Origin: Bacteroidales bacterium
Lineage (GTDB): Bacteria; Bacteroidota; Bacteroidia; Bacteroidales; Prolixibacteraceae
NCBI GenBank assembly: GCA_015654795.1
Contig: JAATGF010000166.1
Span: 1 to 33,844 of the forward strand
Length of the DNA stretch: 33,844 bases
Direction: 5' to 3'
Shown here: piece after piece, positions 1-8,187 of the stretch
Layout: the number at the start of each line of letters is the position of its first letter
Numbering within the stretch: position 1 is the first letter of the stretch
Notes under the pieces: generated by a model
Databases searched by the model: none
What the model was told of the DNA's origin: nothing
The model's input: only the letters and a program-made list of their open reading frames with translations
Translations under genes and position numbers: made by a program

Positions 1-390
1 ATATAGGTAGAAAATGGATTGAAATTCAAGGTTTCGTCCCGTACAGGACGAAATATTTTTCTCTTAATTCTCATTCTACCCGTATTTGGTGCCTATGGCA
101 CGGTCTTCAATAACAGGATTTTAATTGAATAAAAGTTCAGTATTCACGCGCCGCCTCACGATTTTTCACTAATTCGTTTCGTTTTCTCTCGTCTTCTCTG
201 GCCTTCTCTCACATTTATTTTATAGTTCTTATCCCAATCCTGAGTACCTTTATCGTATCGATTAAGGCGCCCCGTTTCCGTCATATTTGGTTCATACCAA
301 CTTCATACCTTCGTCATATCAGAATCGGGTTCTTTTTTTCGGTGATAGCTTTATGGGTAAATTACAGGTTATCAGGAAATGTGGCGTTTC
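1..390. repeat. Gene-free palindromic and low-complexity region with an 11-bp array
   Basis: No credible coding frame is seen from 1 to 708. Two perfect hairpins occur: TTTCGTCC/GGACGAAA at 32-53 and GTGCC/GGCAC at 89-101. A pyrimidine-rich stretch around 175-215 (repeated TTCTCT-type words) leads to four consecutive 11-bp units at 279-322 (CGTCATATTTG, GTTCATACCAA, CTTCATACCTT, CGTCATATCAG). The same 11-bp period is found in the mosaic repeats at about 7783, 16418 and 33688, so this is probably a diverged relative of them. The remainder, 391-627, is a separate inverted repeat listed on its own. Confidence 0.55.
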
Positions 391-627
391 AGGAACCCGT
401 AGAGACAAGGCATGTCTTGCCTTGATATGAAACATAATTATGAATCCCATATGTATGGGATTCATAATTCAATGACATTAAAATAACTGTTTACAATCCA
501 ATGAGGGATTTGGTATAGTTAGAAGTTTCATAACCTGCAATTCCTTACCTGCATGAAACCGGCATCCGTATTCAAATCCATTTATTATGTGTATTTAAAT
601 ATCTTTCCTCAGAATTCTGTCTTGATC
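391..627 (-). repeat. Dispersed palindromic repeat, copy 1
   Basis: About 237 bp that aligns over its whole length, in reverse orientation, with 29817-30057. Shared landmarks are AACCCGTAGAGACAAGG at one end and GAATTCTGTCTTGATC at the other. Internal hairpins are 406-424 (CAAGGCA/TGCCTTG) and a 15-bp perfect stem with a 4-nt loop at 436-469. The two copies differ by scattered substitutions and small indels, yet both keep a hairpin at the GACAAGG site. There is no open reading frame. It looks like a REP- or MITE-like non-coding repeat; the family name is unknown to me. Confidence 0.8.
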
Positions 628-708
628 CGCGGAATTGAATTTACCGTTAGAATTTCAGGATAAAACATAGACCTGACATAGGAAAGATTTGATTCTCAGA
701 GACTTGTT

Positions 709-1995
709 TTATTTTGTATTTTCAATAATCACTTCTCTTATTGCTTTTTGACATACCGGACAGAAATCTGGCGTTTCATTCGATTTCATTCTGCAGTTCT
801 CCATCGGACTATAGATTCCTTTCGTAATGTAACCTCCACCTTCAAATGCCCCAACTTTTGAAGCATATTTCCCGTTACGCGGAGTTGGAACAGGTGTGGA
901 ATGATCGATCATATTTTTCCATTTCGATTCGAAATTGACCATTGTGGTGAGATTCGGTTCCCAGGGTTCAACTTTAAGATTATAATAATCGTTGTAGGCA
1001 ACTTCGGAAGTGTAGTATTCATCGCCCAGTCCGCCAAAGCCATGTCCGAATTCATGAACAAAGACTTTCGGCGAAAGCTTGTGGTCGGAGGTGCAAACAT
1101 TGATAAAGTTATAAAATCCACCTCCGCCATAACGCGTCGAGTTTACCAAAATAATGAGATGATCGTAAGGGACAACTGCTGCCATATCGTGGATGGTTTT
1201 CATGTCGGAGGTTGTGAGGTATCTCGAAATATCGAATGTGTAAAATGTACTATTAAATAATGTGTTTTTATAAATATGCTCGCCTGGAATATCCGTCCCC
1301 GATTCGGTAGAAGGTGTTTTCAGTGCATAAACATTAAAATACGCTCTCATCTGCGAAAACGGAACAACGGCAAAAAGAGAATCTGTCAGTCTTCGGGCAT
1401 CGTCTGCAAATTTTCCCATCTCGTCCTTTGTATATCCTTCTGCCAAAATAGCAATATCAATTTTATGGGTGGGTTCTCCCGAATATTGAATTTTTTCGAT
1501 GGAAATATTTTTAGGATTTTCATCAATTATGAAATAGTTGTCGGGGTTTATAACAGTTGAGTAGATATCGGAAAATTGCCCGTTGAAATTTCGTTTTTCG
1601 ATTTTAAGACGGACACTCATTTTTGGAAAAGGGAACCGGATCACCTGATAAAATGCTTTTTCGATCACTTTTGCTTCATCTGTCGATTGCCATTCCTGGA
1701 AAAGGGGTGAAAAACCTTTTGAGAAAATAAGCTCCCCGCTTTTATTGTCATAAACCTGAAAGCGGTAGGTGCCAAAGTTTAGGCTGTCAATTAAGGCGTT
1801 GTGTGATCCGCTCCACGTTTTTTCTTTCTTTATTTCGCATTGCATGACTTTCTCGGCGTTATGGTTTCCCGAAAGGAGATAATCGAAGCGCAAAACATCA
1901 TTCGTGAAAAAAGTGTCAAACGCGGGTGTTCCCAATACTGATATTGGGCTCAAAAGAATGATAATCCTGAATAAAAGTTTCTTCATCATGTTCAT
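709..1995 (-). CDS. Exported M64-family (IgA peptidase-type) zinc metallopeptidase
   Basis: A 428-residue exported metalloprotease. An N-terminal basic and hydrophobic segment (residues 1-22, KKLLFR then IIILL) looks like a signal peptide. Residues about 25-155 match the beta-rich N-terminal domain usual in Bacteroidota M64 proteins. The catalytic domain follows, with the zinc site HEFGH at 314-318 and the family extension GGLGDEY just after it, which supplies the third ligand (D325). Length fits the family. ATG codons at 1995, 1989 and 1986 are all possible starts. The gene is divergent from the mechanosensitive channel, with 64 bp between them. M64 includes the Clostridium ramosum IgA protease, but most Bacteroidota members have no known substrate, so IgA cleavage should not be assumed. 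Confidence 0.9.
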   Translation of the reverse strand: MNMMKKLLFRIIILLSPISVLGTPAFDTFFTNDVLRFDYLLSGNHNAEKVMQCEIKKEKTWSGSHNALIDSLNFGTYRFQVYDNKSGELIFSKGFSPLFQEWQSTDEAKVIEKAFYQVIRFPFPKMSVRLKIEKRNFNGQFSDIYSTVINPDNYFIIDENPKNISIEKIQYSGEPTHKIDIAILAEGYTKDEMGKFADDARRLTDSLFAVVPFSQMRAYFNVYALKTPSTESGTDIPGEHIYKNTLFNSTFYTFDISRYLTTSDMKTIHDMAAVVPYDHLIILVNSTRYGGGGFYNFINVCTSDHKLSPKVFVHEFGHGFGGLGDEYYTSEVAYNDYYNLKVEPWEPNLTTMVNFESKWKNMIDHSTPVPTPRNGKYASKVGAFEGGGYITKGIYSPMENCRMKSNETPDFCPVCQKAIREVIIENTK

Positions 1996-2002
1996 CTTTC
2001 GT

Positions 2003-2010
2003 TACTTTTG
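2003..2010 (+). promoter_or_regulatory. Bacteroidota -7 box for the mechanosensitive channel gene
   Basis: TACTTTTG matches TAnnTTTG and lies 49 bp before the ATG at 2060, giving a leader of roughly 44 nt. It sits in the 64-bp divergent spacer. No clear -33 TTTG was identified. Confidence 0.5.
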
Positions 2011-2059
2011 CAACGAGGATTCAAAATTAGTGATTTTTGGTTTATAAATTTTCCCGGTC

Positions 2060-3313
2060 ATGTCTGTATTTTACGATTATCTTAAGGAGTTTTTGCTGAG
2101 CAATGGATTAATAACCCGTGTGGCTATTGCCGGAGCTGCCCTTGGTACCTTCCTTTTATTGATTGTAGTCGCCTCAATTGTTTTTCTGATTGTCCGAATG
2201 ATCGTTGTGAAAATACTTGGTAGGATCGTCCAGCGAACAAGCGGAATATGGGACGATACCCTTTTTGCGCATAAAGTTTTTCATGTTCTGACACATTTTA
2301 TTCCGGCCATAATAATCTATAGTTCTTCAGGTTTTAGCGGCGAAGACCTTGTCTGGCTTCCGACATTGATTAGAGGAGTAGCGCAAATCTATCTTTCGAT
2401 TGCTGTGGTGACCGCCCTGGTCCGTTTTTTTGATGCCGGACAGGAGATTTACAATACCTATCCGAATGCAAAAGATCATCCGATAAAGGGCTATATCCAG
2501 TTAATGAAGATCTTAGTCTATTTCTTCTGGGCGATTTTTGTCGTTGCAGTTCTTGTTGATAAAAACCCGGCAAGTTTATTTGCAGGATTAGGCGCTTTGG
2601 CCGCCGTATTGATGTTTGTATTTAAGGATCCGATTCTTGGTTTTGTCGCAAGTATTCAATTGGCTGCTAATAATATGGTTAAACCAGGCGACTGGATTAC
2701 TGTACCTAAATATGATGTTGACGGAACCGTTTACGATATCTCGCTTACGACTGTTAAGATACAAAACTGGGATAAAACAATTACTACAATACCAACGTAT
2801 TCATTAGTTTCGGAGTCTGTCACAAATTGGGTAGGAATGATTGAATCGGGGGGACGAAGGATACAGCGCTCTGTAAATATTGATATTACCAGCATCCGTC
2901 TTTGTGATCAGGAGTTGATTAACCGACTGAACAAATTACCGCGGTTTAACGAATTTATCAGTATGGAGATGTTTACTGAAGATGATTCTTCCAATAATCC
3001 CAATGGAACAACTTTAAAAATGACAAAGCTTGACTGGCCAACAAACCTTGCCTTGTTTAAAAAATATCTGGAGGGCTATTGTCATTCTCATCCTGGAATT
3101 CATGAGCATATGGCTCAGGTAGTCAGATTTTTGCAGTCAACCGAAAAGGGGCTCCCCATTGAGGTGAACGTCTTTTCCAAAGCACAGCAGTCCGAACTTT
3201 ATGAGGCATTGCAGGCAGAAATCTTTGATCATATTTTTGCTGTAATTCCCGAGTTTGGATTACGGGTTTTTCAGAATCCATCAGGAAGCGGCCTTCTTCC
3301 ACCTGATATTTAA
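2060..3313 (+). CDS. MscS-type mechanosensitive channel, YbdG/MscM-like
   Basis: A 417-residue inner-membrane channel that would open under membrane tension and release solutes. Four or five hydrophobic segments lie between residues 15 and 200 (for example LGTFLLLIVVASIVFLIV). The last is the pore helix, followed by the MscS signature FKDPILGFVASIQL and then VKPGDWI. The beta domain continues with GTVYDISLTTVKIQNWD and IPTYSLVSESVTNW. The length and the inserted segment in the C-terminal cytoplasmic domain match E. coli YbdG (about 415 residues) better than MscS (286). The start is ATG at 2060, with a -7 box upstream. It is a monocistronic gene pointing away from the peptidase. Confidence 0.92.
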   Translation: MSVFYDYLKEFLLSNGLITRVAIAGAALGTFLLLIVVASIVFLIVRMIVVKILGRIVQRTSGIWDDTLFAHKVFHVLTHFIPAIIIYSSSGFSGEDLVWLPTLIRGVAQIYLSIAVVTALVRFFDAGQEIYNTYPNAKDHPIKGYIQLMKILVYFFWAIFVVAVLVDKNPASLFAGLGALAAVLMFVFKDPILGFVASIQLAANNMVKPGDWITVPKYDVDGTVYDISLTTVKIQNWDKTITTIPTYSLVSESVTNWVGMIESGGRRIQRSVNIDITSIRLCDQELINRLNKLPRFNEFISMEMFTEDDSSNNPNGTTLKMTKLDWPTNLALFKKYLEGYCHSHPGIHEHMAQVVRFLQSTEKGLPIEVNVFSKAQQSELYEALQAEIFDHIFAVIPEFGLRVFQNPSGSGLLPPDI

Positions 3314-3460
3314 GTGAGTTTTTGCAGGATTATAATCGCCTTATATTCTGACGCTGAGTTTGGACAGACTTAGATTTTGGTGTGTCTGGTTATCAAATTT
3401 TATTCAAAATGTTAGAAATGTGAAAATATTTAGCCATTTTTGTATCAAATTGAAAGTATA

Positions 3461-3961
3461 GTGAAAAAGAATAATATTGAATTAGAAGAAGATTTCAAGG
3501 AGCAAAGTGTTCATATTGATGATCTTGACCGAAAGATTCTCAAGCTGATAACGGCAAACGCCAGAGTTCCTTTTTTGGAAGTTGCCAGAGAATGTGGAGT
3601 ATCTGGAGCTGCAATACATCAGCGTGTTCAGAGATTGGTTTCAATGGGAGTAATTGTTGGCTCGGAGTTTTTGGTTAGTCCTCAGAAACTTGGCTATAAC
3701 ACAACTGCTTATATGGGAATCTATCTCGAAAAGGCCAGCTATGACAAAAAAGTATTAAAGCAACTACGTGAGATTCTGGAGATAGTGGAATGCCATCATA
3801 CAACTGGTGCGTATGCTATTTTTATCAAGATTCAAACCAAAACGAATAAGCACCTGATGAAAATTATTGATACAGATCTTCAGGCAATTGATGGGATTGC
3901 GCGGACTGAAACATTTATTTCGTTGGAAGAAGACTTTAAGCGGCAAATACCGATCAGGTAA
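3461..3961 (+). CDS. Lrp/AsnC family transcriptional regulator
   Basis: DNA-binding regulator with an N-terminal winged HTH (DDLDRKILKLITANARVPFLEVARECGVS then AIHQRVQRLVSMGVI) and a C-terminal RAM/AsnC domain (YMGIYLEKASYD to ISLEEDFKRQIPIR). The frame is open from a TTG at 3440, but a Bacteroidota-like -7 element (CATTTTTG, ending at 3442) overlaps that codon. The transcript therefore most likely begins near 3449, which makes GTG at 3461 the better start (167 residues, close to the usual 150-165). The gene is flanked by the channel upstream and a strong bidirectional terminator downstream, so it is probably transcribed alone. The effector is unknown; Lrp-type RAM domains usually bind amino acids. 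Confidence 0.88.
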   Translation: MKKNNIELEEDFKEQSVHIDDLDRKILKLITANARVPFLEVARECGVSGAAIHQRVQRLVSMGVIVGSEFLVSPQKLGYNTTAYMGIYLEKASYDKKVLKQLREILEIVECHHTTGAYAIFIKIQTKTNKHLMKIIDTDLQAIDGIARTETFISLEEDFKRQIPIR

Positions 3962-3980
3962 GATTCTCTTTAGATTTTAT

Positions 3981-4023
3981 TTAAACAACAAAGCCTCCCT
4001 GATCAGGAGGCTTTGTTGTTTAA
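3981..4023. terminator. Bidirectional rho-independent terminator
   Basis: An 18-bp perfect stem (GGAGGCTTTGTTGTTTAA on the right arm) with a 7-nt loop lies between the convergent Lrp and DUF3127 genes. The arms end in A/T runs, so each strand reads as a hairpin followed by T-rich sequence. Confidence 0.9.
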
Positions 4024-4035
4024 AGCTGAGAATCT

Positions 4036-4413
4036 TTAGAAAGGAAGATCATCCTTGTCGTCCGAATCTCCCGTTGGCGGGATGTCAGATGGTGAATAGG
4101 GTGGGGGATTATTACCTGCAGCACCATTATTGTTCGGTTGTACAAGATCGACGCGAAATGCATTGATGTTGCTAAACCATTTTTCATTGTATTCACGCGA
4201 TTCGATACTAAACGAAACCTCTACTTCCATATTTGGTTTGATCTTATCAAAGGTGCCGTTTTTGTCGTTAAAAAGCGTGAAGCAGATTTTTTTGGGATAT
4301 TGCTCTTCTGCGGTTTCAATAACAAAATCTTGTTTTTTCCATTCGCCGCGTGCGCTGGTTCCTTTAATTTCGGGAAGAACCTGCAATACTTTTCCTGTCG
4401 TTTTAAAGCTCAT
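4036..4413 (-). CDS. DUF3127 protein with SSB-like acidic C-terminal tip
   Basis: A small protein (125 residues from ATG 4413) of the Bacteroidota DUF3127 family. The frame can be extended to a TTG at 4422, but MSFKTTGKV is the natural start. Residues 1-88 form a beta-rich domain (FKTTGKVLQVLP, DFVIETAEEQYPKKICFTLF, WFSNINAFRVDLV) that resembles an OB fold. The remainder is a disordered linker rich in N, P, S and G that ends in DSDDKDDLPF. That architecture, OB-like core plus linker plus acidic hydrophobic tip, is the plan of single-stranded DNA-binding protein, whose tip is DDDIPF. Family membership is clear; a role on ssDNA is inference. Confidence 0.85.
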   Translation of the reverse strand: MSFKTTGKVLQVLPEIKGTSARGEWKKQDFVIETAEEQYPKKICFTLFNDKNGTFDKIKPNMEVEVSFSIESREYNEKWFSNINAFRVDLVQPNNNGAAGNNPPPYSPSDIPPTGDSDDKDDLPF

Positions 4414-4440
4414 ATATTTCAATTTAAGTTACTTATAAAA

Positions 4441-4473
4441 ACAGAATCCGGAATTGAATATCCCGGATTCTGT
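4441..4473 (-). terminator. Rho-independent terminator of the FKBP gene
   Basis: A perfect 11-bp stem ACAGAATCCGG/CCGGATTCTGT with an 11-nt loop, followed on the minus strand by TTTTTATAAG. It lies 40 bp past the FKBP stop codon. A second small hairpin, GGGG/CCCC, is at 4477-4490. Confidence 0.8.
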
Positions 4474-4512
4474 AGCGGGGTATATTCCCCAAAAGTAATT
4501 TAAAAAATCAAA

Positions 4513-5214
4513 TTATTTTTTGATTTCGAGAAGTTCAACTGTGAAAACAAGCACTGCATTTGGTTTGATGTCCGCTCCTGCACCACGTTCGCCATAAGCA
4601 AGCGCTGAAGGAATAACAAGTCTCCATTTTGAACCTACAGGCATCAGCTGAAGTGCTTCTGTCCATCCCGGAATAACGGCGTTTACAGGAAATTTAGCAG
4701 GTTCTTTGCGGTCAACAGAACTGTCAAAAACTTTGCCTTCGATGGTTGTACCATGGTAATGAACAACTACAGTATCGGTTGCCAATGGTTTTGGGCCTGT
4801 TCCTTCTTTGATGATTTCATATTGAAGTCCGCTTGCAGTAGTTTTAACTTCCGGGCGTTTGCCATTGTCTTCGAGGAATTTTTTACCTGCTTCATTAGCT
4901 TTTCCAGCTTCAACCTGCTGTGCTTTCATAAAGTAGCTCTGTGTTACTCCCTGAATTTTTAAAGAAGGAATTTGAGAAGAATCACCTTTCAGCGCACTGG
5001 TAAATGCTGCGAGAATGATTTTTTGGTCAAGATCTTTTCCGCCCGGAGCAGTTGGAAGATTCTTCTTAATGTTGTTACCTATATCAATTCCAATTGCATA
5101 GGCTGCCGAATCTGCAAGAGTTTTCAGCTCAACTTTTGAACTTTTGAATGTGTTGCATGATCCCAGGATTAATGTACCAGCAACGAATGTAACAAACAGA
5201 GATTTAATTTGCAT
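4513..5214 (-). CDS. FKBP-type peptidyl-prolyl isomerase lipoprotein
   Basis: A 233-residue envelope peptidyl-prolyl cis-trans isomerase. The N-terminus is a lipoprotein signal (hydrophobic segment then lipobox LGSC, so Cys20 would be lipidated). Residues about 30-115 form the FKBP N-terminal dimerisation domain (DSAAYAIGIDIGNNIKKN). The FKBP catalytic domain follows, from TTASGLQYEIIKEGTG to VFTVELLEIKK, with VVVHYHGTTIEGKVFDSS and IPSALAYGERGAG, the standard active-site elements. The layout matches Mip/FkpA-type foldases that act on exported proteins. A near-consensus -7 box (TATCTTCG, 5257-5264) precedes it, and a terminator follows. Confidence 0.93.
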   Translation of the reverse strand: MQIKSLFVTFVAGTLILGSCNTFKSSKVELKTLADSAAYAIGIDIGNNIKKNLPTAPGGKDLDQKIILAAFTSALKGDSSQIPSLKIQGVTQSYFMKAQQVEAGKANEAGKKFLEDNGKRPEVKTTASGLQYEIIKEGTGPKPLATDTVVVHYHGTTIEGKVFDSSVDRKEPAKFPVNAVIPGWTEALQLMPVGSKWRLVIPSALAYGERGAGADIKPNAVLVFTVELLEIKK

Positions 5215-5256
5215 AACCGATTTCTTATAAATTTTAAATGTATGTTCTAAAAGGTG

Positions 5257-5264
5257 CGAAGATA
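5257..5264 (-). promoter_or_regulatory. Probable -7 box for the FKBP gene
   Basis: Minus-strand TATCTTCG has one mismatch to TAnnTTTG and would give a leader of about 36 nt before the ATG at 5214. Confidence 0.4.
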
Positions 5265-5406
5265 GAAATTTAATTGCGAAAAGTGTACTTGATTACTTGT
5301 TTAAATGGTTTAAAAATAACAATTACTTGATTGAGGACTAAAAGTTAATCGGGTATGATTTAATCCGGCATTTAACGTCGAATCGTCTTGATAATATATT
5401 TGTTCA

Positions 5407-6093
5407 TCAAATAGTTGGGTTTTGTTTCTCCAGTGTGCCGCGCAGTATTTCTCTTTTCCCGGGTGGGCCGGGAATCCTTTCTGTGGTAAATCCTGCAGCA
5501 ATGAGCGATCGGCGAACTATCCCTTTTGCACAATATGTTACAAGTTTTGCGTTGAAGGCACTGTGACTTGCAAGCTGCAGAAAAATGGATGCACCCCAAA
5601 GTTCAGGCTGTTTCTCAGGCGAAAAAGCATCAAAATAGATCAGATCAAACAGAGGCAGTTTTGAATAATCAATATCCGTCAAATCTGTTGATAGTTTAAG
5701 TATTGAGAAATGATCGGTGATTTTTACCTCTTCATTCCATTTTGCTTCATGAATCATTTGAAATAAAGAAGGATCGCCTTCAGGAACAATTTCCGTGTAA
5801 TTTAGCGACGTCCAGATTGCTGATTGCAAAGGATATTTTTCAACAGTGATATACCTGATAACTTGGTTTGTTCTAATGCTTTCCAATACAGTTAGATATG
5901 CGTTTAGTCCGGTGCCAAATCCCACTTCAAACAAATTGATGGATTTCTGTTCACATTTATGCAGACCAGCTTTGATGAATATATGCATCGATTCCTGCAC
6001 AGCCCCGAATGTAGAATGGTAATGTTCATTAAGTTCGCTGACAAATAGTGTGTCTGAACCGTCAGCTGTTTTGACTATTTTAGGTATATTCAT
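5407..6093 (-). CDS. mnmD: tRNA (5-methylaminomethyl-2-thiouridine)(34) methyltransferase MnmD
   Basis: A SAM-dependent methyltransferase that completes the wobble modification mnm5(s2)U34 in tRNA by methylating nm5(s2)U. At 228 residues it is the stand-alone MnmD form; in E. coli this domain is fused to the MnmC oxidoreductase. Visible motifs are the SAM-binding FEVGFGTGLNAYLT (about residues 55-68) and the family signature DLIYFDAFSPEKQPELW, followed by YCAKGIVRRSLIAAGF. The gene starts 12 bp after the MATE gene ends, so the two are probably co-transcribed, although the functions are unrelated. mnmA, which adds the 2-thio group to the same nucleotide, lies about 9 kb away on the other strand. 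Confidence 0.93.
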   Translation of the reverse strand: MNIPKIVKTADGSDTLFVSELNEHYHSTFGAVQESMHIFIKAGLHKCEQKSINLFEVGFGTGLNAYLTVLESIRTNQVIRYITVEKYPLQSAIWTSLNYTEIVPEGDPSLFQMIHEAKWNEEVKITDHFSILKLSTDLTDIDYSKLPLFDLIYFDAFSPEKQPELWGASIFLQLASHSAFNAKLVTYCAKGIVRRSLIAAGFTTERIPGPPGKREILRGTLEKQNPTI

Positions 6094-6105
6094 TTAAAAA
6101 TGATT

Positions 6106-7566
6106 TTATTGTAATCGTTTGATTTCATCCATCCCTTTTTCGGTGATGATAGATGAGAAGTTCGAAGTACGCACTCTTGGAAACCGGGTTGCGTTTTTTT
6201 CAGGGTGACGACGGATCAGAAAATTGAACCAGCTAAAAAGAACAATTCCTTTCAAAATGGACGAAATCGAGACACTCCACCAAACCCCTGACATTCCGAG
6301 CAGGAATGGTTGTGATAAAAATAGTGCGAGTGGAATTCGTGCGGCAGTAAATATTATGCCAATAATCGAAGGCGGATAAGTTCTTCCAATTCCGTTGAAC
6401 GCTCCCCCTGTAGAAATTTCAATACACATGAACACTTGCGAAAGAGCTAATATCTTTAAATATAAAATACCCAACGCAATTGCCTCCGGTTCAGAAAGAA
6501 ATACGGAGAAAATAGCTCTTCCGAAAAAAACAAAGCAGAAAGTCACTGCAATTCCGACCGTCCCGCTGATTCCGATCGTTATCCAGAAACCTTTGAAGAT
6601 GCGGTTCCAGTTGCCAGCCCCAAAGTTCTGACCTGTAAAAACGCTTAAGGCGGTTGAGAATCCTCCTGCAGTCATCCAGCTTAATGCTTCTATTTGTGCT
6701 CCAATGCTTTGAACAGCAATTGGCAAAGCGCCATATTTGCCGATTATGCGGGCCAGCACCATTGCGAACGAAGCAAAAAGGATATTATGCATCGCTACCG
6801 GTGTGCCAAGGCCAAATATCTTGCGGACATATTGCCAATTGGGTCTTCCAATGATCCACTTCTTTTCCAGTAAGCCATTTTTATTTTTAAATTTAATGAT
6901 AAATAACAGAAATACAACACCCTGCGAAATTATGGTCGCAATTCCGGCGCCGTTAGTTCCCAGTTTTGGGAAGGGACCAATCCCGAAAATAAGAATAGGA
7001 TCGAGGATAAGATTCAACGTAAGTCCTGTCGCATTTAATCTGAAAGGCAGTTTAGATATGCCTGCTCCATTGAAAATGCCTGAGAATGTTGGGTTTGCAT
7101 AATAAAGAATGGAGCCGGCAGCAATAATCCGCAAATAAGAAGTTGCAGCGCTCGAAACATTGTGATTCTCGATATTGAAAAAGGAAATCAGTTGAGGTGC
7201 CAAAAGGTAAGTCATTAATCCATATGCAATAGAAAGCAAAATGACCAGGGTCACAGCATTGCCGGCAAATTTTCGTGCCTTTACGTGATCATTTGCGCCA
7301 AGCGATTGCGATACACCTACTTCGGCGCCGATTCTGGTGATCAGCATGATTGAAACTCCCAACCATATATAGAAAGATGCGACACCCACTGCTGCTACAG
7401 CATCGCTCCCCACTTGTCCCAGCCAAATCATATTTATCAGATTGTAAGCCATCTGGACAAACGAAGTTCCCATGATGGGTAACGAAAGACGAATTAACTG
7501 TTTAGGGATCGACCCCTTCGTGAAATCTTTAGTCTCTAACAAATCAAATACTTTTAAATAGTGCAA
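6106..7566 (-). CDS. MATE family multidrug/cation efflux transporter
   Basis: A 12-helix inner-membrane antiporter of the multidrug and toxin extrusion family. Two six-helix halves are visible, with the family opening KGSIPKQLIRLSLPIMGTSF and MIWLGQVGSDAVAAVGV, and the second-half counterpart around GTPVAMHNILFASFAMVLARIIG. Length 486 is normal for Bacteroidota members, which run slightly long at the C-terminus. The start is uncertain: the frame opens with TTG at 7566 and has no early ATG. TTG 7542 (giving LETKDFTKGS) is an equally good start, and the sequence TTGATTTG overlapping 7566 may be a -7 box, which would favour the shorter form. It is followed at 12 bp by mnmD. Substrate unknown. 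Confidence 0.9.
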   Translation of the reverse strand: MHYLKVFDLLETKDFTKGSIPKQLIRLSLPIMGTSFVQMAYNLINMIWLGQVGSDAVAAVGVASFYIWLGVSIMLITRIGAEVGVSQSLGANDHVKARKFAGNAVTLVILLSIAYGLMTYLLAPQLISFFNIENHNVSSAATSYLRIIAAGSILYYANPTFSGIFNGAGISKLPFRLNATGLTLNLILDPILIFGIGPFPKLGTNGAGIATIISQGVVFLLFIIKFKNKNGLLEKKWIIGRPNWQYVRKIFGLGTPVAMHNILFASFAMVLARIIGKYGALPIAVQSIGAQIEALSWMTAGGFSTALSVFTGQNFGAGNWNRIFKGFWITIGISGTVGIAVTFCFVFFGRAIFSVFLSEPEAIALGILYLKILALSQVFMCIEISTGGAFNGIGRTYPPSIIGIIFTAARIPLALFLSQPFLLGMSGVWWSVSISSILKGIVLFSWFNFLIRRHPEKNATRFPRVRTSNFSSIITEKGMDEIKRLQ

Positions 7567-7667
7567 ATCAATAGATGCCGTATTCCATATTCAATATAAC
7601 GGTAACACGCCTCATTCCAATTTTCTACCCTGCCTTCCTTATGCCATCCTTATAACTAATTGGAATA

Positions 7668-7970
7668 AATAAATGTCGTCTTTTGCTAATACGAGATTTG
7701 TGGACTTTCGATGCGCAGTGTAATTTCAATATATTTTTATCATAATTTAAATAAATAAATCAAATTTCTTCGTGCCGCTCTCGCGTCGTGTTTGCGTCGT
7801 GTTGGGTCCATATCGAGTCTGGTATTAGGTCCTATGTCAGCATCGGATCCACAAACAAAGATTTTTAATGACCATAATGACTTTTTCAATGACGGCGAAG
7901 CCAATGACCTTTTCAATGACACCCCATCGCCCTTTCTCCTCATCGCCTTATCGCCAATCTCTCCTCCTCC
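7668..7970 (+). repeat. Mosaic intergenic repeat, copy A
   Basis: The gap 7567-8187 has no convincing gene. It carries a modular repeat shared with 16314-16580 and, inverted, with 33490-33844. Modules are: 7668-7705, a 38-bp block shared with 16314-16351 (starts AATAAATGTCGTCTTTTGC); 7783-7859, seven degenerate 11-bp units including GGTCCATATCG; 7882-7920, TTCAATGACGGCGAAGCC and CAATGACC words; then CCCCATCGCC/TTATCGCC words to about 7970. Short open frames here (peptide FNDGEAND) are products of the repeat and lack proper starts. Confidence 0.8.
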
Positions 7971-8187
7971 CCATCGCATTATGAATAAATGTCTTATCTC
8001 CCAATCGCCCTTTCTCCCTTTTATTTCGTGTACTTATTATCGAAATATTTGGCAAAAGTACCATGAAAAATTCATACTTTCGCCTGATTATTAAACGAGT
8101 TGCGATAAATCAGGACTCGTAGCATCTGCCATTAAAAAATCAAAATATTTGCAGATGATATAAATGTCTTACGGTAAGCTTTCAAAA

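Noticed and set aside
32-101. Possible CRISPR-like or tRNA-like structure from clustered hairpins
   Set aside because: There are only two unrelated stems, no regularly spaced identical repeats, and no cloverleaf or CCA end.
89-106. CTATGGCACGG as a sigma-54 -24 element
   Set aside because: The TGGCAC is one arm of a hairpin, has no -12 partner at the right distance, and no gene follows.
709-1995. Naming the M64 peptidase an IgA protease
   Set aside because: The family includes one, but nothing in this sequence indicates immunoglobulin as substrate.
4441-4490. Riboswitch-like structure downstream of the FKBP gene
   Set aside because: A simple stem followed by a T run explains it as a terminator; there is no conserved aptamer core.
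7740-8094. Open frames of 79 and 100 codons on both strands, including peptide FNDGEAND
   Set aside because: They lie wholly in mosaic repeat A. Similar peptides in copies B and C follow from shared DNA, with different starts and ends and no family resemblance.
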